Origin: Rhodococcoides fascians A25f
GTDB lineage: Bacteria; Actinomycetota; Actinomycetes; Mycobacteriales; Mycobacteriaceae
Reading direction: 5' to 3'
DNA: 64,000 nt
Assembly: GCF_000760935.2 (NCBI RefSeq)
Contig: NZ_CP049744.1
Coordinates: 5,177,501-5,241,500 of the forward strand
The translations under genes were made by a program, and so were the position numbers. Below are positions 8,174 to 17,762 of the stretch, one piece after another (the stretch's first letter is position 1; each line of letters begins with the position of its first letter). The notes under the pieces were generated by a model. It was not told the DNA's origin. It searched no databases and was given only the letters and a program-made list of their open reading frames with translations.

Positions 8174-8874
8174 CCGGCAGTGTGCTCCCTTGCCTTGATC
8201 AGCTTGGCCGGCACCCCTCCCACGATCGTGTACGGAGCCACATCTTTCGTGACTACCGACCCGGAGCCAACGATTGCCCCCTCACCTATGGTCACACCCC
8301 GGGTGACGACGGAGCCGGCACCGATCCAGGTGTCCGCACCGATCACCGTGGGGCTACGGATGAATCCCTGACGGTTCATCGGCACGGACATATCGGCAAA
8401 CTCGTGGTCTTCGCTGAAGATCGATACGTGGGGCCCGATCATCGCGTTGTCACCGATGGTGATCCCGCCCTGCCCCCAGATCACGTTGTACATTCCCACA
8501 GCCACGCCTTCACCGATCACCACGCCCACGCCGGGCTCCGAGATCACTCCGGATCCGTTGATCGACGATCCGCGGCCAACCGTGGTGCGATCTCCGATCG
8601 TGATGCCGTGTGCTGAGTGCGCGTCGATCGCAACTCCGTCGCCGAACACGACGCCGGTTCCGACATGAAGCTTGGCCGCGTTACGTACCTTGACACCACG
8701 ACCACGGAAGTGCACCGCGGGCCCCTTTACGTAAGGCAACCCCAGAATTTGGCCTCGTAGAGCTTGCGCCACTCGATCGAGGATGAAGCTCATCAATGTT
8801 CCGGCTGGAATGTCGTCGGGCATATGCCGGTGACGCAGTCGCCAATAGATCCTGTCGATCAACGTGTGCAGCAT
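8170..8874 (-). CDS. Left-handed beta-helix (hexapeptide repeat) acyltransferase
   Basis: 234 aa from ATG 8874, which follows GAGGGAG; the frame is open further to 9021 but without a site. The hydrophobic start (LIDRIYWRLRH) is followed by many I/V-G-x hexapeptide turns (for example ITIGDNAMIGPHV, VIGADTWIGAGSV) and the closing VVTKDVAPYTIVGGVPAKLI, typical of WbbJ/maltose O-acetyltransferase-like enzymes. A His in SEDHEF is the likely catalytic base. It probably acetylates a sugar residue using acetyl-CoA in the cytoplasm. Operon mate of the GT2 gene downstream. Confidence 0.87.
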   Translation of the reverse strand: MLHTLIDRIYWRLRHRHMPDDIPAGTLMSFILDRVAQALRGQILGLPYVKGPAVHFRGRGVKVRNAAKLHVGTGVVFGDGVAIDAHSAHGITIGDRTTVGRGSSINGSGVISEPGVGVVIGEGVAVGMYNVIWGQGGITIGDNAMIGPHVSIFSEDHEFADMSVPMNRQGFIRSPTVIGADTWIGAGSVVTRGVTIGEGAIVGSGSVVTKDVAPYTIVGGVPAKLIKAREHTAG

Positions 8875-9197
8875 GACGCACTCCCTCGAGTCGCAACCGA
8901 TGCGCTCACGGTAGCGCCCCGCCCATCGATCGGCATCCCGATCGAGAGCTTTACGCGTGGCGAACAATACTGCACCGCAACGGAAACCGTTCTCGACCGC
9001 CAGGAATGAGACCCCAAACAATCACCGGGATGGATACGGGAGCATTCACCCGACCACCGAAAAGGCAATGAGACGAGGATTCGTCAATTCGTCGAAATGG
9101 ATCGATTTCTTACCGCGAAAATGCGCACCGATTGGGACTATCATTCGCGACATCGGCCGGGTATTCCGGTATCGCGCAATCACATCGGGGATCGTAG
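8875..9197. other. 323-bp divergent intergenic region
   Basis: This lies between the hexapeptide acyltransferase (minus) and the acyltransferase-3/SGNH gene (plus) and should hold promoters for both. It also includes 49 in-frame codons upstream of the acyltransferase that I do not treat as coding. No convincing promoter, repeat or RNA element was identified. Confidence 0.35.
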
Positions 9198-11342
9198 ATG
9201 ACTCTGCTCGAGAGGAGAGCCGACTCCACGTCGGCCGCTGCGGCACCACCGGAAGTTGTCGCTGCACCCGGGAAGTCGAACGATTTCGGGTTCCTGCTCG
9301 ATATTCAGGGTTTGCGGATGATCGCGGTGGCATCGGTCGTCTTGCAGCATGTCTTCCAGTGGCCGGAGGGTGGGTACGTCGGTGTCGACATGTTCTTCGT
9401 CATCTCGGGCTTCCTCATCACCAGCCTGCTGCTGCGGGAGGGCGTGCGTTACGGTCGCGTATCCATCGCGGACTTCTATCGACGACGAGCCCGTCGCATC
9501 CTGCCGATGGCGTTGTTGGTCATCGGTGCCACCGTCACCGCGTCGTATGTACTAGTGCTCACAAGCAGGTTCGAGTCCATCGTCGTCGACAGCTGGTGGT
9601 CGGCCGCATTCGCGATGAACTGGCACCTGGTTTCGGTGGGCACGGACTACTTCCAGACGGCGTTGCCGCCCTCACCGCTGCAGCATTACTGGTCACTCGC
9701 CGTCGAAGAACAGTTCTACGTGGTCTGGCCGCTGCTGATGGCGGGGCTGCTGTTCATTGCGATGCGGTGGCGAAAGAACCTACCGTTGCGGCCTCTCGTG
9801 GCCGCCTTTGCTTGTGTCGCCATTGCCGTCTCGTTCCTGTGGGCCATGAGCGAGAGCGTTGCGAGCCCCACGGCAGCGTACTTCTCCACGTTCAGCCGCA
9901 TCTGGCAGTTGGCCGCTGGTGCGCTACTGGCTGCGATGGCTCCGCTGTTCCTTGGTACGCCGGCGTGGTTGCGGTCTCTCATTGCCGTCACGGGACTCGT
10001 CGGCATCTCGTACGGCGTGCTGGTTGCAGGAGTTGCAATCCCCGCCCCCTCTGGCGCGATTCCGGTGATTGCGACGTGCTTGGTCATCGCAGCGGGAATC
10101 GGCTCGTCGGGGTTGGCAGTCACGCGGCCGCTCCGCCTGCGGCCGGTCGTCTACATCGGCACAATCTCGTATTCGTTGTATCTGTGGCACTGGCCGCTGG
10201 TCGTATTGCTCCTGACAGTCCACGACGTCGGCATCACGTATTACGTCACTGCGATCGTAGGGACGATCGTCTTGTCCATCGCGTCGTACCACCTGGTGGA
10301 GAAGGCCGTGCTCGACTCGAACTTCCTCGCGCCCCGCTCTCGGCACCGTGGGCACCGGCCGGCTTCGACCGACAGCCGCGATGGGCAGCGGGTGTTCGTC
10401 GGCGCTTTGGGTGCGGTGATGGTCTTTCTGCTGGTCGCGCTGTTCAATCAGCCGAGTGTCGTATTGCCTGACGAGGGGCCCAGGCCGGTCCTCGCCGCGG
10501 CGGCCGTGGGGCAGACTCAGGATCCGTTGGAGACCGCGATCCGGGAATCGCTCGCTGCCAGATCCTTTCCTGTGACCAGTCCGCCGTTGGATGATGTCGA
10601 GAGCGGTAAGCCAGTCGAGATGGCACCAGAAGCCGGTTGCCTGGATCCGCCGGAACTCAGTCTCGATACCTGCAACTTCGGGGCCGCGGATGCACCGCAG
10701 TCGGCCATCGTCGTCGGTGATTCCTTCTCTGCGGCGTGGTTGCATCCCATTGTCGGGGCATTGGTACCCAATGGTTTTCGCGTGCACGGAATGGCCCTGA
10801 ACAACTGCCCATTCATTGCTTCCGACGTCACCATCGACGTGGATCAGGATGCGACCGATCGATGCAATGCGAGTCGCGATGCGATGGTGGATCAGATCAT
10901 CGCCGCCCGCCCCAGCATGGTGGTGATGATCGACATGGAATACGGGATTCAACGAATGGTGAACAGCGAGGGCTCTGTGCGGGCATGGACCACCGCACGC
11001 ACCGACATCATCGCCCGTATTGCACCCAGCGGTGCGGCCGCCGTCATCCTTACTCCGAATCCACTCGGAAAAGCCGCCACAGAATGCGCGGGGAGGCTGT
11101 CGGTGCCGTCCAACTGCACCAGCACCATATCGGAGAACTGGCTCAAAAAACGTAGCGCAGACGAAGCCGCCGCGAAGCAGACGGGTGCAACGTTCATCGA
11201 TACCAGTTCCTGGTTCTGCTATCGCGACAACTGCCCACTGTTCGTGTCGGGCATCGTTATCAGTTGGGATACCGGGCATATCACCCGGCAATACGGAGAA
11301 TACTTGATACCGCGCGTCCAAGAAGCTCTGCTGCCAGCGTGA
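9198..11342 (+). CDS. Acyltransferase-3 / SGNH fusion (OafA-type O-acyltransferase)
   Basis: 714 aa. ATG 9198 follows GGGGA. The N-terminal AT3 membrane domain (about residues 30-390, roughly ten helices) has the LDIQGLRMIAVASVVLQH start with its conserved His, FFVISGFLI, and WSLAVEEQFY. A further helix leads to a C-terminal periplasmic SGNH domain (about 450-714) with GDSFS as the nucleophile block and DTGH near the end for the Asp/His pair. OafA-like fusions move an acyl group across the membrane onto a surface glycan. This large fused form differs from the two shorter AT3 genes in the window. Promoter region is shared with the divergent acyltransferase. Confidence 0.9.
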   Translation: MTLLERRADSTSAAAAPPEVVAAPGKSNDFGFLLDIQGLRMIAVASVVLQHVFQWPEGGYVGVDMFFVISGFLITSLLLREGVRYGRVSIADFYRRRARRILPMALLVIGATVTASYVLVLTSRFESIVVDSWWSAAFAMNWHLVSVGTDYFQTALPPSPLQHYWSLAVEEQFYVVWPLLMAGLLFIAMRWRKNLPLRPLVAAFACVAIAVSFLWAMSESVASPTAAYFSTFSRIWQLAAGALLAAMAPLFLGTPAWLRSLIAVTGLVGISYGVLVAGVAIPAPSGAIPVIATCLVIAAGIGSSGLAVTRPLRLRPVVYIGTISYSLYLWHWPLVVLLLTVHDVGITYYVTAIVGTIVLSIASYHLVEKAVLDSNFLAPRSRHRGHRPASTDSRDGQRVFVGALGAVMVFLLVALFNQPSVVLPDEGPRPVLAAAAVGQTQDPLETAIRESLAARSFPVTSPPLDDVESGKPVEMAPEAGCLDPPELSLDTCNFGAADAPQSAIVVGDSFSAAWLHPIVGALVPNGFRVHGMALNNCPFIASDVTIDVDQDATDRCNASRDAMVDQIIAARPSMVVMIDMEYGIQRMVNSEGSVRAWTTARTDIIARIAPSGAAAVILTPNPLGKAATECAGRLSVPSNCTSTISENWLKKRSADEAAAKQTGATFIDTSSWFCYRDNCPLFVSGIVISWDTGHITRQYGEYLIPRVQEALLPA

Positions 11343-11394
11343 CCGGAAAGCACATCACAAGGCGCACCGCCTATTTCGTTGCTAGTGTGTGCCG

Positions 11395-12258
11395 ATGATC
11401 AGCGATCAGACGAACTCGAACGAGGTTCGACGGTTGTATCTGAACATCGTCAAACGGTCGCTTACCGGTGCCCTCGCCGAGGACAACGACTCGGTGTTGG
11501 GTGGGGTCCGGTGGCAGGGCAATCCCTCACTCACCAAACGCCTGGCCAGTAGATTCGCCGCAGCCGCGGCGAAGTTCGACATCGAGATAGCGATAAAGAA
11601 GCCATACGACGAGCACCATCGCGCCATCGGCTTGGACTGGCCATCGCGAGCCGAGTCGATGATAGGCCTGGCTCGGATGACGAACATCGAAGAATGTATC
11701 GCCACCGTCGTGTCCGAGAGCGTCCCCGGCGATCTCATCGAGACCGGGGTCTGGCGGGGCGGGGCATCGATCTTCATGAAGGCCAACCTCGTTGCATGGG
11801 GTGACGAAAACAGAACAGTCTGGGTCGCAGACTCGTTCGAAGGTCTGCCGCCACCTGATCCCACCAGATTTCCGGCGGACGCCGGGGACAGAAATCACGA
11901 GCTCGGCGGTCTCGCGGTAGGAACGCGGACAGTGCAGCACAACTTCGAGCGTTACGGCCTCCTGGACGACAGAGTGCAGTTCCTCGTGGGATGGTTCAAG
12001 GACACACTTCCCACCGCACCCATCGAGTCGCTGGCGCTGATGCGACTGGACGGCGACATGTACGAATCGACCATTCAAGCTCTGGAATCGCTGTACCCCA
12101 AACTCTCCCCCGGAGGGTTCTGCATCATCGACGACTACGGCAGCCACTCCTCGCAAGCGGGGCAGGCTGTGCGCGATTATCGACTGGCCCATTCCATCGA
12201 CGAGGACATTGTCGACATCGACGGTTCCGGAGCATTCTGGCGTCGGGCACCGATCTAA
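11395..12258 (+). CDS. TylF/MycF-family O-methyltransferase
   Basis: 287 aa. SAM-dependent TylF family: GDLIETGVWRGGASIFMKA (SAM loop, near residue 115), DSFEGLP and LALMRLDGDMYEST with acidic metal-binding residues, then CIIDDYG. Relatives O-methylate deoxysugars in macrolides and surface glycans. TAGTGT at 11383-11388 lies 6 nt before ATG 11395, the pattern of a leaderless promoter; GTG 11389 is an alternative start. It stands alone between the AT3/SGNH gene and the BY-kinase 2 operon and probably methylates a sugar of one of the polymers. Confidence 0.85.
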   Translation: MISDQTNSNEVRRLYLNIVKRSLTGALAEDNDSVLGGVRWQGNPSLTKRLASRFAAAAAKFDIEIAIKKPYDEHHRAIGLDWPSRAESMIGLARMTNIEECIATVVSESVPGDLIETGVWRGGASIFMKANLVAWGDENRTVWVADSFEGLPPPDPTRFPADAGDRNHELGGLAVGTRTVQHNFERYGLLDDRVQFLVGWFKDTLPTAPIESLALMRLDGDMYESTIQALESLYPKLSPGGFCIIDDYGSHSSQAGQAVRDYRLAHSIDEDIVDIDGSGAFWRRAPI

Positions 12259-12472
12259 TTCGCACCGCTCAACACCTATCGGCGGTAGGTTTCGATTCGA
12301 CAAACCGTTACGAAGAATGTTTCGCCTCAGTAGCTTTCGTCGCTAGCGCACGTAACGGCTTCGGTCGAGTGGATACTCCCCCAATTCCATCCCCTGCCAG
12401 TAGATTGATGGACGATGACATTCGAACGACCGGTGATGCCGCACAGATCCACCCTGCCGAGGAGGTAGCCGC

Positions 12473-13873
12473 GTGTTGATTCGCGAGTATGCGGCCGCGC
12501 TCAAGGCTCGATGGCTGATCATCGTGGCGACGACGATCGTCGGAACCACTGCGGCCGTGCTGTTCTCGCTTCTGTCCACGCCTGCGTATCAGGCCACCAC
12601 TCGCTTCTTCGTCTCGACCACCGCTATCACCGCCAGTGACGTCTATCAGAGCAATCTGGCCTCGCAGCAGCGCGTCGTCTCCTACGCCGAACTTCTCACC
12701 GGACGCACGCTGGCGCAGCGGGTTGTCGATCAGTTGTCCCTACCCATCGGCGCGGACGCACTCAGTGCGCAGATCGAGGCAACGTCCACACCCAATTCGG
12801 TACTGCTGGACGCGTCTGTGCTCGATACATCCCCGCTGCGGGCCCGCGACATCGCCAACGCACTCGGAGAGCAATTCCCCGCACTCGTCAGCGAGTTGGA
12901 GACACCGGCCGACGGTGGGACTGCGTCCGCGTCCGTAGCCGTAGCCGAAGCCGCCGAGACCCCGACGGCACCGGTGACGCCGAAGAAGCTGCGCAACGTG
13001 ATTCTGGGCGTGACGATCGGGCTGTTGGTCGGCATCGCCGGAGCTCTCGTTCGGGACAGGCTCGACAACACTGTGAAGAAAGTCGGTGAACTACAGGAGC
13101 TGACCGACAGCGTGTTGGTGGGCACCATCCCGTACGCCAAGAAAGTGCGAGACACCGCAGCCATCGATTTCGGCCGGTCCACTGCCCCCGTTGCCGAGGC
13201 GTACCGGGAACTACGCATGAATCTGAAGTTTCTCGCCGTCGACAACCCCCCACGCCTACTCTTGATCACTAGTTCCATTGCTGGAGAGGGCAAATCGGTC
13301 ACCGCGGTCAATCTGGCACTGTCTCTGGCCGAGGTGGGCAACAGGGTCGTTCTGGTGGACGCCGATCTGCGACGGCCACGAATCTCGGAGTATCTCGACA
13401 TCGTCGGATCGGTCGGAGTCAGCTCGGTCCTCGCGCACGAGGCCACGGTGGACGAGGTCATCCAGACCACCACATTCAACAATCTGTGGGCGCTGGGCGC
13501 GGGGCCCGCACCACCCAACCCGAGCGAGCTGCTCGGAAGCGCTGCTGCGCAATCACTCCTGCATGAGCTCAGGCGCGCATTCGATTACGTGGTGGTCGAT
13601 TCCCCTCCGGTGCTACCGGTCACCGATGCCGCAACACTGGCCACCCAGTGCGACGGCACGATCCTGGTCACTCGCTACGGTTTCACTCGACGCGACGAGG
13701 TGAGTAGGGCCGCAGCCAATCTGGAGACGATCGGCGCGCCCCTTCTCGGGGTCGTCATGTCGGTGGTGCCGACGTCGAAGAAGTCCGAGTACCGCTACGG
13801 ATACGACTTCGAGTCGGGCCGCACCCCGGCCCGAGTTCCAACACCACCGACCATCAGCACCAACCGGCACTGA
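12473..13873 (+). CDS. Wzz-domain tyrosine autokinase (BY-kinase 2)
   Basis: 466 aa from GTG 12473, with GAGGAGG 7-8 nt upstream. Two membrane helices (about 15-35 and 176-194) flank the Wzz region. The kinase motifs are all canonical: Walker A IAGEGKS with Lys274, Walker A' VVLVDADLRRP (Asp296, Asp298), Walker B VVVDSPP with Asp376. Tyr440, Tyr442 and Tyr444 form a short C-terminal cluster. Of the three BY-kinases in the window this is the only one with every motif intact. It opens the operon running to 20324, 6 bp before the polymerase gene, and should regulate chain length of that operon's polymer. Confidence 0.9.
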   Translation: MLIREYAAALKARWLIIVATTIVGTTAAVLFSLLSTPAYQATTRFFVSTTAITASDVYQSNLASQQRVVSYAELLTGRTLAQRVVDQLSLPIGADALSAQIEATSTPNSVLLDASVLDTSPLRARDIANALGEQFPALVSELETPADGGTASASVAVAEAAETPTAPVTPKKLRNVILGVTIGLLVGIAGALVRDRLDNTVKKVGELQELTDSVLVGTIPYAKKVRDTAAIDFGRSTAPVAEAYRELRMNLKFLAVDNPPRLLLITSSIAGEGKSVTAVNLALSLAEVGNRVVLVDADLRRPRISEYLDIVGSVGVSSVLAHEATVDEVIQTTTFNNLWALGAGPAPPNPSELLGSAAAQSLLHELRRAFDYVVVDSPPVLPVTDAATLATQCDGTILVTRYGFTRRDEVSRAAANLETIGAPLLGVVMSVVPTSKKSEYRYGYDFESGRTPARVPTPPTISTNRH

Positions 13874-13879
13874 TCGGAT

Positions 13880-15286
13880 TTGTGGGACGTGCGTCCGCAT
13901 ATCGGTGGTCGATGGATCAGTGGTAGACCCAGTGCGTCCACGACAGAATTGTGCGGACTGATCGCGTTCGCCGCCGCGGCGGTGTTCGTCGCGTTGGCTG
14001 CGCCGTTGGTGGCCATCGTTGCGGTCTGTGTGACAGCGGCAGCCGTCGCGGCGATACTGTCGATCCGAAGTGTCCGGTGGGCTTGGAGCATCTACTTCTT
14101 TGCGCTGTGCGCCAACGGCCTGCAGGTCACGGTCGGCGGTTTCACCCTCCGACCCGAATACCTCGCAACGCCGTTGTTCCTCGTCGCGCTTCATGCCTAC
14201 GCGGGTCGCGAGCCCGGGGCCAGAACCCGATCTCCATTCGCAGTGGGCTTGATCATCGGCTCGGTAGGGGTGGTGGCCGTGGGACTCACCTCCAGTGTGT
14301 TGTTCGCCCCCGACACCGCAGCGAGCCTGCGCATGGCGGTGCAGTTGATCACGGCACTGATCGTGGTGGTGCCCATGACGCAGGTGGCACTCGACCACGG
14401 ATTTGTGGTGCGCTCGGGTACCGCAATCCTGTCGACTATCTCGGCTTTCAGTGTGCTGAGCTTCCTCATCGACCCGAGTACCCGGGTCGATGGCCTCGCC
14501 TTCGAGTACAACATCATGGGGTGCCTGTGTGCCGGGTGGATCGGTGTCATCTACTTTTTCGCAGACGACCGAACCGTTGTGACCCCGCGGGTGCTGCTGC
14601 TGGCCGCTCCCATCCCCGTCGCACTCGTCCTCACTTCCACTCGCGCGGCGTGGATCGCGCTCGCAATCATCGCCGTCTGTGTGATGGGCAGAAGTGCGAG
14701 AACCTACCCGGTGACCATCGTCAGCTCTTTGCTGGCTTTCACGGTCGGGCTCGCGTATCTACACGACGTCTACTACCGCGTGGGCGACACTGACACGTTC
14801 CTGTGGCGGGTGGTCCACGTCATCGATACCGAAAGTGGCACCGGGGCATATCGACTGCAACTGTGGAACACGGCAATCGACCAGATTGCCTCCCGTGACT
14901 GGAGCGCAGCTATCGGGACCGGGTTCAACTCGTTCTCACAGTTCAATCCGGTCGACCCCACCAACGTCGGTGCTGCATATCTGAGTTCGATGTGGTTGAC
15001 GCTGATCTACGATGTCGGGTTCTTCGGGTTCGCCTTTTTCGTCGTGCTCGCGGTGAGCCTGTTTCTCGGTGTGCGGCAGAAGAAGCACGCCCTCCCTCTG
15101 TTCGTGGCACTGGCCATCTGCACGTCTGTGACCAACGTGATCTGGTTCGCGTTTCCGTGGGTGTTCATGGCCCTGACGGTTACGGCGCGACGAAAGGAGT
15201 CGAGCTCCCCGCCGAGCGCGACCGACGGCCGCGGGCACAGCCGTCCTCGGCAACGCCGACGGCACCGAGTGTCGGTGATCGCGTGA
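13880..15286 (+). CDS. Wzy-like O-antigen polymerase/ligase family membrane protein
   Basis: About 468 aa if TTG 13880 is used; GTG 13889 is an equally possible start. About 10-12 hydrophobic helices are visible, with a large extracytoplasmic loop containing LQLWNTAIDQIASRDWSAA and IGTGFNSFSQF, matching the Wzy_C/O-antigen ligase pattern (R/W-rich loop, G-x-G-x-N). It would join lipid-linked repeat units on the outer face of the membrane. It is 6 bp downstream of BY-kinase 2 and overlaps the next GT4 gene by 4 nt (GTGA). Sequence is unlike the other two Wzy candidates, implying a different polymer. Confidence 0.8.
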   Translation: MWDVRPHIGGRWISGRPSASTTELCGLIAFAAAAVFVALAAPLVAIVAVCVTAAAVAAILSIRSVRWAWSIYFFALCANGLQVTVGGFTLRPEYLATPLFLVALHAYAGREPGARTRSPFAVGLIIGSVGVVAVGLTSSVLFAPDTAASLRMAVQLITALIVVVPMTQVALDHGFVVRSGTAILSTISAFSVLSFLIDPSTRVDGLAFEYNIMGCLCAGWIGVIYFFADDRTVVTPRVLLLAAPIPVALVLTSTRAAWIALAIIAVCVMGRSARTYPVTIVSSLLAFTVGLAYLHDVYYRVGDTDTFLWRVVHVIDTESGTGAYRLQLWNTAIDQIASRDWSAAIGTGFNSFSQFNPVDPTNVGAAYLSSMWLTLIYDVGFFGFAFFVVLAVSLFLGVRQKKHALPLFVALAICTSVTNVIWFAFPWVFMALTVTARRKESSSPPSATDGRGHSRPRQRRRHRVSVIA

Positions 15287-16530
15287 ACGACCGTAGACAC
15301 GCGATAGTGCTGTCCTCCTTCACTGTTCACCCGGATATGCCCAGCGAACCCGGTATCGGCTGGCAGTTCCTCATCGCCACACTCGAGCATGCTCGAACGG
15401 TAGGCGCGACGGTAATCTTGGTGACGATGCGTCGTTCGGCTCAGGCGTGTTCCGGGCGGATCCCCGCCGAGTTCGAGCAGCACCTCGAGATCGTCACCGT
15501 CGAGATCCCCCTGGCTCCGCCGTTCTTTCGATGGCACTATCCACGGTTCACCCGTATCGAACACGAACTGTGGGTTCGATTGGCCGTCAAGCACATCCGT
15601 GAGATCGATCGAACGTACTCGGTTGTCTATGCACACCACGTCACATTCGCCTCGGAGATTTTGTCGACGCCGATCACCAGGATGTCGCCGAGCACCTACA
15701 AGGTCTGGGGCCCGATCGGCGCGGGCGGCGTCGCCGAGGTGTTCGCCATCTCCCCCACCTCATCTGCCTCACGGAGGCAATGGTTTCTGCAGACGGCGCG
15801 CGATCAGCTGGCCTCGATCCCGGCGAAACATATCGCTCGTCGATGCAACTTGGTACTCGCACAAAACGGAGCTATGGAAGCGACTGTCGCACAAACGGAT
15901 ACCAGATGCCGACGGTTCCCCAACGTCGTCGTCGATCTCCCGACCACTTGGCCTGTTCGGACCGAGCACGACGGCATCGTGATCCTGGTCGTCGGGCATC
16001 TCATCACTCGCAAGCGCCAGGAGTTGGCGATCGAGGCGTTGGCGTCGAGCAGGTTGCAGCATGCCCACCTCCACATCGTGGGCTTCGACAGCACGAGCCA
16101 CGGGGCGTATCTGTATCGACGCGCAAAGACGCTTGGCGTGCAGGATCGAGTGACCTTTCATGGATCGCTCGACCGCGCCGCGGTATTGGACATGATGGTC
16201 CAGTCGGATGTGTTGATGCATCCCTCAGGACGGGAAGGTGCGAGCGGCGTCGTGGGCGAAGCGGCGGCGTGTGGACTACCGGTGGTGTGTTTCGAGCGGA
16301 CCGGAGCAAGTTCTGTGCTCGAGGATTCCCGTACATCCGGGGTAGTGCTTCCGGCCGATTCGGCGACTACCCGGGACATGATGGCGGAAGCCATCGTTCG
16401 CGCGTCGACCATGCAGCGCATCAGCACGACGCAGTGGACGAAGCAGCGGTTCGTCGACCTCGCTTCGCAGCTCTACGCCGAAGGCCTTGCGTTCGATGCT
16501 GCACCTCCCCGCCGGGCGGGTCGGCCGTGA
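15283..16530 (+). CDS. GT4 family glycosyltransferase
   Basis: 415 aa from GTG 15283, whose GTGA overlaps the upstream stop. An N-terminal acceptor domain (SSFTVHPDMPSEPGIGWQF) precedes the GT4 donor domain: VGHLITRKRQELAIEAL, VTFHGSLDRAAVLDMM and HPSGREGASGVVGEAAACGLPVV with the E-x7-E type motif. The substrate cannot be told. It acts on the cytoplasmic side to build the repeat unit moved by the adjacent flippase. Overlaps the next gene by one base (TGATG). Confidence 0.83.
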   Translation: MNDRRHAIVLSSFTVHPDMPSEPGIGWQFLIATLEHARTVGATVILVTMRRSAQACSGRIPAEFEQHLEIVTVEIPLAPPFFRWHYPRFTRIEHELWVRLAVKHIREIDRTYSVVYAHHVTFASEILSTPITRMSPSTYKVWGPIGAGGVAEVFAISPTSSASRRQWFLQTARDQLASIPAKHIARRCNLVLAQNGAMEATVAQTDTRCRRFPNVVVDLPTTWPVRTEHDGIVILVVGHLITRKRQELAIEALASSRLQHAHLHIVGFDSTSHGAYLYRRAKTLGVQDRVTFHGSLDRAAVLDMMVQSDVLMHPSGREGASGVVGEAAACGLPVVCFERTGASSVLEDSRTSGVVLPADSATTRDMMAEAIVRASTMQRISTTQWTKQRFVDLASQLYAEGLAFDAAPPRRAGRP

Positions 16531-17762
16531 TGACCACCGGTGCCGACGTGGAGAACTCGTCCGTCACTCGGGCGAGCGTGCTGATCCGCACTCTGGATCA
16601 AGGCCTGTGGTCCCTCGGCTTCTTCGTCTTCAACGTCACGGCCGGTGTGTCGTTGACGGTGAGCGAGTTCGCATCTCTGTCAGTGGGTGCCGCACTGGGT
16701 TTCATCGCCGTGGGTACCTCCCGGGCGTGGGGGATCTATGCACCGATAGTGGACGCGGCGAAGATCGGAGTGCGTCCGGGAGACTCCATCGACCGGTGGT
16801 CGAGCTGGCGGGGCACCATTGCCTTCGCGACTGTCGTCGCCGCTGCCTCGTTCGTATGGATCGGCCGCGGCGGTGAGTGGGGGTATGCCGCCGCGGTGGC
16901 AGCGTTGGCTGCGACGATGGTGATCTCCGATCTGCCGCGTCAGGTCCTCATAATCCGAGGCAGCTACTCCCGCGCGGCACTGTTGGCGGCGCTCTATGCC
17001 CTTGGTGCGCTCATCGCTGCCGGTGCGCTTGCGCTCGGTGTCGACAACACCGCGCTGCTGCCGATCTGGTTCAGCACCTTGCTGATCGTGCTCGGGGCCG
17101 GGCTCGTCTTCTGCGGCACGTCCACCTCCACCACCAAGTCCGATTCCCACTTCTCCATCGCATGGCGGATCACCGCGGAGGCCGTCTACCTCGGGTTCGG
17201 AAGCCAGATCGCCACTCTGCTGCTGTATCTGATCCAGGACGACACTGCCACTGCCGGTATTCGGTTCGCCTATTCGCTGGTGTTCGCGCCGGCGTTCGTC
17301 ATCATCCAGAGCATCCAGCCGTTGATCTTCAAGCAATTCGCCACCCTCAGTGCGCAGGGCACGCGCGCAGTTCTCGCGGTCTCGGTGCGGTGGAACATCG
17401 CAGTGGCTCTCGGCCTCGGCGCGTGCGGGCTGGTGGGGTACACGGCGCTCTCGACGGTGTTCTCCGACATCGGTCCCGCCACCGCGCTGCCGTACGTGGT
17501 TCCAGTGGGCTTGGCGATCCTGTCTGCACAGACTTTCGAGGTGGCGCTGATGGCCACCCGGTTCTTTGTCGGTCCCGTCTTCACGCATCGCGCGCGCCTG
17601 GCCTCGGTGCTCATCGATGTGGGGAGCCAAACGATCGGCGTATTCGTCGGCGGTGCAGCCGGTTTGGTCTGGACGCTGACAGTCCTGAGCGCGCTACGCA
17701 TCGCGGTATCGGTGGCGATGCTCGTCGTATTGCCACGACGCGACAGAACGGAGACGTCATGA
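16530..17762 (+). CDS. Wzx-like polysaccharide flippase (MOP family)
   Basis: 410 aa from ATG 16530 (GTG 16527 also possible). About twelve hydrophobic helices are spread along the protein, with the paired-repeat arrangement of polysaccharide translocases and short basic loops. No enzymatic motif. Its position between two GT4 genes and downstream of a Wzy-like gene supports a role in flipping undecaprenyl-linked repeats. It is much more divergent from classical Wzx than the protein at 22511-24019, so the family call rests partly on context. ATGA overlap with the next gene. Confidence 0.72.
   Translation: MTTGADVENSSVTRASVLIRTLDQGLWSLGFFVFNVTAGVSLTVSEFASLSVGAALGFIAVGTSRAWGIYAPIVDAAKIGVRPGDSIDRWSSWRGTIAFATVVAAASFVWIGRGGEWGYAAAVAALAATMVISDLPRQVLIIRGSYSRAALLAALYALGALIAAGALALGVDNTALLPIWFSTLLIVLGAGLVFCGTSTSTTKSDSHFSIAWRITAEAVYLGFGSQIATLLLYLIQDDTATAGIRFAYSLVFAPAFVIIQSIQPLIFKQFATLSAQGTRAVLAVSVRWNIAVALGLGACGLVGYTALSTVFSDIGPATALPYVVPVGLAILSAQTFEVALMATRFFVGPVFTHRARLASVLIDVGSQTIGVFVGGAAGLVWTLTVLSALRIAVSVAMLVVLPRRDRTETS

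Noticed and set aside
9924..11321. 465-residue open frame on the minus strand
   Set aside because: Antisense to the AT3/SGNH gene, whose motifs are clear; the frame is His/Arg-rich and low-complexity.
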